Below are positions 12,237 to 14,425 of a stretch of 14,425 nucleotides of DNA, one piece after another. The position numbers and the translations under genes are program-made. Position 1 is the stretch's first letter. Every line of letters starts with the position of its first letter. The stretch is from an uncultured Oscillibacter sp. (lineage in GTDB: Bacteria; Bacillota; Clostridia; Oscillospirales; Oscillospiraceae): NCBI RefSeq assembly GCF_900544955.1, contig NZ_UQXD01000054.1, positions 1 through 14,425 on the forward strand, written 5' to 3'. The notes under the pieces are model-generated. The model did no database searches. It was given only the letters and a program-made list of their open reading frames with translations, and was not told where the DNA came from.

Positions 12237-12563
12237 GTGAAAAAGGTTACGTACGAGGTGATTCTGCAAAGCCAGCTGGGGCCCCGGACCGGGGAGCTGA
12301 TGCTGCAGGAGGATACCCAGGCGGTCTCCGGCTATCTCCGGCTGCTGGGTCACCGGAACGGCTTTTCCGGACGGGTGCTGGAGCAGGGCAAATACCTGAT
12401 CTGCGGCGCGCTGCGCTCCCCGGTAAACAAGGAGCCCTACGACGCCATCTTCACCGTGAAGGACGGGCGTCTCACCGGCGGGCTCATCACCTCCCACGGC
12501 TGCTGGGATCTGACGGGGGTGCAGATGGTACCCGTGGCGTCGCGCCTGAAAAACGAATGCTGA
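12237..12563 (+). CDS. 108-aa protein of unknown function
   Basis: I do not recognise a family. The 108-aa product starts at a GTG (MKKVTYEVIL) with AGGAG 7 bases upstream; an upstream in-frame ATG at 12213 would put that Shine-Dalgarno inside the gene. The sequence alternates short hydrophobic strands with glycine turns (GELMLQED 19-26, SGYLRLLGHRNGFSG 31-45, GKYLICGALRSP 51-62, YDAIFTVKDGRLTGGLIT 68-85), which suggests a small beta-barrel. There is no signal peptide, membrane segment or catalytic motif. It follows a promoter with an inverted repeat and direct repeats, and a strong hairpin separates it from the pseudo-recombinase gene. It may be part of a regulated accessory unit with that gene, but this is only context. 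Confidence 0.72.
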   Translation: MKKVTYEVILQSQLGPRTGELMLQEDTQAVSGYLRLLGHRNGFSGRVLEQGKYLICGALRSPVNKEPYDAIFTVKDGRLTGGLITSHGCWDLTGVQMVPVASRLKNEC

Positions 12564-12573
12564 ACCAACATGC

Positions 12574-12612
12574 AAACCTGGCGGATTTTTCCAAAAATCC
12601 GCCAGGTTTGTC
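12574..12612 (+). terminator. Hairpin terminator after the 108-aa gene
   Basis: AAACCTGGCGGATTTTT (12574-12590) pairs perfectly with 12593-12609 over 17 bases (the innermost pairs cannot all close). A short T-containing tail, TTTGTCTT, follows. Some read-through to the next gene is possible because no clear promoter is seen between them. Confidence 0.88.
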
Positions 12613-12654
12613 TTGCAATCGTAACCTTGTGGGGGCAGAGGAAAGGGGTGCGCC

Positions 12655-13935
12655 GTGCGGGAATATGTGGTGAACCGGCCGGAGGAGGGCGCCATGCGCC
12701 GGATGCTGGAGCGGGAACAATCAGGGCCGGAGGGGGTCATCCTCCGCCTGGCGTGGCTGGCGGGGCTGTCCCGGGACGAGATCGCCGGACTGCGGTGGGA
12801 GCAGGTCTCCTTTTTGGACGAGCGGCTGGAGCTGCCGGACCGGATGGTGCCCCTGTCGCCGGAGCTGCGACCCTGGCTGTGGCGGCTGTGGGAGCGCCGG
12901 GAGACCGACGCGCCCTATGTCCTGGTGTCGGAGCGGTTCGGGGACCGGATGCAGCCGGAGTCCATCTCCCGGCTGGCCCGGAAGGCCCTGGACCGGGGCG
13001 GTCAGCGGGACGTGCGGCTGATGGACTTGCGCCACGACTGGATCATCCGCCAGCTGGCGGACAAGGACTGGTCCACCGTGGCCCGGATCAGCGGCGTGGA
13101 GGTGACCGCCCTCCAGGCCCGCTTCGCCCGGTTTGTGGCGGACAGGCCCGCGGCGCCGCCGCCCCGGCCCGAGGGCGGGCAGGTGGACGAATTCAAGCTG
13201 TGGAAGGTCCTCCAGGCGGAGCGGGACTCCCCGGCGGGCCTGGCGCTGTGGCTGGCGTGGCAGATGGGCCTTCAGGCCCGGGAGATCGCCGCCCTCACCT
13301 GGGACCAGGTGGACTTCGGGCGGGACAGCATCCGCCTGCCCGGGCGGGAGGTGCCCCTGACCAACGCGGTGCGGCGGCTGCTCCAGGATGTGAAGGCCCG
13401 CCGCAATCCCGGCGGGGACCCTCACGTGCTGCTGACGGAGCACTCCCAAAAGCCGGTGGACCTGCCCCGGCTGTCCCGCCTGACCCGCTCGGCCCTCATC
13501 CGGGGCGGCATGGAGCACGTGCGGCTGATGGACCTCAGGCGGGACGAGGGCCGGGAGGCCGGGGACACCGCGCTGCTGGACCGGGTGGTGGAGGCGGGGG
13601 CCGTCTCCCGGGGGGACGCCATGGCCCTGCTGGGCCTGTCCCGGACCGCCGCCTACGCCCGGCTCCGCCGCCTGACGGAGCAGGGGAAGCTGGTGCGGGT
13701 GGGGGGCAAGTACTACCTGGCGGGCACCGTGGTGCCGCCGGAGGAGCAGCCCGCCGCCATTCTGGCCTATCTGGAGCGGGCGGGCTTCGCCTACCGCCAG
13801 GACATTGCGGCCCTGCTCCACGTTCAGCCCAAGCAGTGTACCTTGATTCTAAAGAGAATGGTGGCGGCGGGGACACTGGTCCAGCACGGGCAGAAATACC
13901 TGCTGCCGCCGCCCCCCGCCCGAAAGGCGGAATAG
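12655..13935 (+). CDS. Tandem degenerate tyrosine-recombinase domains with two C-terminal winged-helix-like segments
   Basis: A 426-aa protein of unknown role. Residues about 24-160 and 180-297 are two copies of a tyrosine-recombinase catalytic-domain fold: compare GLSRDEIAGLRWEQVSF (37-53) with GLQAREIAALTWDQVDF (205-221), and VRLMDLRHD (120-128) with VRLMDLRRD (289-297). Active recombinases have GLR in box I, HxLR in box II and a terminal Tyr. Here box I Arg is Ser39 and Gln207, box II His is Met123 and Met292, only Arg126 and Arg295 remain, and the Tyr position of copy one is Phe157 or Phe160. Copy two stops after box II. Residues 303-355 and 365-417 look like winged helices (AVSRGDAMALLGLSRTAAYARLRRL; FAYRQDIAALLHVQPKQC). 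Strand exchange seems impossible; a DNA-binding or scaffold role is inferred. The GTG at 12655 follows AAAGGGG; ATG at 12694 is an alternative. Its GC content matches its neighbours. Confidence 0.8.
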   Translation: MREYVVNRPEEGAMRRMLEREQSGPEGVILRLAWLAGLSRDEIAGLRWEQVSFLDERLELPDRMVPLSPELRPWLWRLWERRETDAPYVLVSERFGDRMQPESISRLARKALDRGGQRDVRLMDLRHDWIIRQLADKDWSTVARISGVEVTALQARFARFVADRPAAPPPRPEGGQVDEFKLWKVLQAERDSPAGLALWLAWQMGLQAREIAALTWDQVDFGRDSIRLPGREVPLTNAVRRLLQDVKARRNPGGDPHVLLTEHSQKPVDLPRLSRLTRSALIRGGMEHVRLMDLRRDEGREAGDTALLDRVVEAGAVSRGDAMALLGLSRTAAYARLRRLTEQGKLVRVGGKYYLAGTVVPPEEQPAAILAYLERAGFAYRQDIAALLHVQPKQCTLILKRMVAAGTLVQHGQKYLLPPPPARKAE

Positions 13936-14027
13936 GGGGCAAAAAGCCGTTGGTTATCTTTTCCGGACAAAGCGGCAAGTGGGATTGTGCGCCGGTTTTC
14001 AGTTCCGTTAAAAGGCGGCCGAAACCA

Positions 14028-14056
14028 TTGCAATGCCTACGTTTTTATCGTACATT
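14028..14056 (+). promoter_or_regulatory. Promoter of the SLH-protein gene
   Basis: TTGCAA (14028-14033), a 17-base spacer and TACATT (14051-14056), in an AT-rich patch. Nothing gene-like is seen from 13936 to 14027, and no strong terminator for the preceding gene. Confidence 0.6.
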
Positions 14057-14061
14057 GACCT

Positions 14062-14173
14062 TGCAAAAAGCGCCGGGCCCTTCCCTGTCGGCCCGAGGAA
14101 ACGGGGTTGGCTAGCCCCCGATACCGGACATCCGGGACGGTGGAGAAGGTCGGCGCGTTTTGCAATATCTTAC
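14062..14173 (+). other. Long structured 5' leader of the SLH-protein gene
   Basis: About 110 bases of leader lie between the promoter and the Shine-Dalgarno. Visible hairpins are GGGCC/GGCCC (about 14074-14095), GGGG/CCCC around TTGGCTAG (about 14103-14118) and CCGGA/TCCGG (about 14124-14135). I do not recognise a riboswitch class. It may stabilise the message of a highly expressed exported protein. Confidence 0.4.
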
Positions 14174-14190
14174 AAGGAGGAAACCCACCC

Positions 14191-14425
14191 ATGAAGAAGT
14201 TCCTTTCTCTGGTTCTGGCTCTGGTGATGACCATGTCTCTGGTCACGATCAGCGCCGGCGCCAAGGACTTCACGGACGACAGCAAGATTCAGTATGAAGA
14301 AGCTGTTGACGTGGTGTCCGATCTGAAGATCGTCGATGGCTACAAAGACGGTTCCTTCAATCCCACCGGCACCCTGACCCGCGGCGCGGCTGCCAAGATC
14401 ATCTGCAACCTGCTGCTGGGCCCCA
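14191..14425 (+). CDS. S-layer homology (SLH) domain exported protein, 3' end cut by window
   Basis: Only the first 78 codons are present. Residues 1-24 form a classical Sec signal peptide (MKKFLSLVLALVMTMSLVTI, then SAGA before KDF) with a probable signal peptidase I cut after Ala24. Mature residues begin an SLH domain: KDFTDD, then VVSDLKIVDGYKDGSFNPTGTLTRGAAAKII (about 42-72), the hallmark GY.DG.F.P...TR pattern. SLH domains bind secondary cell-wall polymers and hold proteins in the S-layer or cell surface. An AAGGAGG site lies 10 bases before the ATG. Codon use (many AAG, GCT, GTT, TCT) is less GC-biased than in neighbouring genes, which suggests high expression. Large SLH-anchored proteins of this start type are common in Oscillospiraceae. 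Confidence 0.93.
   Translation, partial: MKKFLSLVLALVMTMSLVTISAGAKDFTDDSKIQYEEAVDVVSDLKIVDGYKDGSFNPTGTLTRGAAAKIICNLLLGP

Noticed and set aside
12655..13935. Active integrase marking an integrated mobile element
   Set aside because: Catalytic residues are missing in both domain copies, no tRNA or att-like direct repeats flank it, and GC content is the same as in its neighbours.
12570..14114. 514-codon plus-strand frame overlapping the pseudo-recombinase gene
   Set aside because: Gly/Pro/Ala-rich translation in another frame of the same strand. The frame at 12655-13935 has a Shine-Dalgarno and duplicated domain motifs.
14040..14190. Cyclic di-GMP riboswitch before the SLH gene
   Set aside because: A GCAAAAAGC and a GGGGTT block are vaguely reminiscent, but the GCAAAGCC core and receptor-loop pairing cannot be placed.
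1..14425. CRISPR array, tRNA, rRNA, insertion sequence or toxin-antitoxin pair
   Set aside because: No regularly spaced repeats, cloverleaf-like segments, transposase motifs or characteristic small gene pairs were seen on either strand.

Overview
The window is very GC-rich, with strong Shine-Dalgarno sequences, sigma-A-type promoters, two TPP riboswitches, an ECF vitamin-transporter lifestyle, the spore engulfment protein SpoIIP and an S-layer-homology (SLH) exoprotein. This points to a high-GC, endospore-forming, gut-type Clostridia, most likely Oscillospiraceae (Flavonifractor/Lawsonibacter-like). That placement is inferred from gene content and style, not from a database match.

Layout. 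(1) 149-984, minus strand: thiE (thiamine-phosphate synthase) behind its own promoter, TPP aptamer and intrinsic attenuator. (2) 1068-4314, plus strand: a promoter with a perfect inverted-repeat operator, then an Rrf2-family regulator that resembles HypR, an RclA/MerA-type flavin disulfide reductase and a CcdA-TlpA fusion. Together they look like a self-regulated operon against reactive chlorine or hypothiocyanous acid and disulfide stress, linking a cytosolic reductase to an envelope thiol relay. (3) 4411-4644, minus: a small two-helix membrane protein. (4) 4730-6544, plus: a thiamine salvage operon (promoter, TPP aptamer, attenuator, a second folded RNA element that looks like a remodelled TPP aptamer, thiW, thiM, terminator). 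ThiW would import a thiamine precursor, ThiM phosphorylates hydroxyethylthiazole, and ThiE joins the thiazole and pyrimidine moieties, so the two riboswitch-controlled units form one pathway. (5) 6618-8645: spoIIP (plus) and nfo, endonuclease IV (minus), convergent on a shared terminator. (6) 8733-8897, minus: a 54-aa helical hypothetical protein.

(7) 9157-11373, plus: a uridine-kinase-like P-loop kinase fused to an unknown N-terminal domain, translationally coupled to a DUF3842 protein, then an ECF transporter S component. (8) 11394-12133: a TetR-type regulator. (9) 12132-13935: a promoter overlaid by an inverted repeat and followed by direct repeats, a 108-aa protein of unknown function, and a 426-aa protein built from two tandem tyrosine-recombinase-like domains that have lost nearly every catalytic residue, followed by two winged-helix-like segments. 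(10) 14028-end: promoter, structured leader and the start of an SLH-domain exported protein, cut by the window edge.

The most unusual items are the double pseudo-recombinase with winged helices (12655-13935), the second TPP-aptamer-like RNA in the thiW leader (4992-5107), and the HypR/RclA/CcdA-TlpA redox operon with its operator. No tRNA, rRNA, CRISPR array, insertion sequence or transposase was seen.
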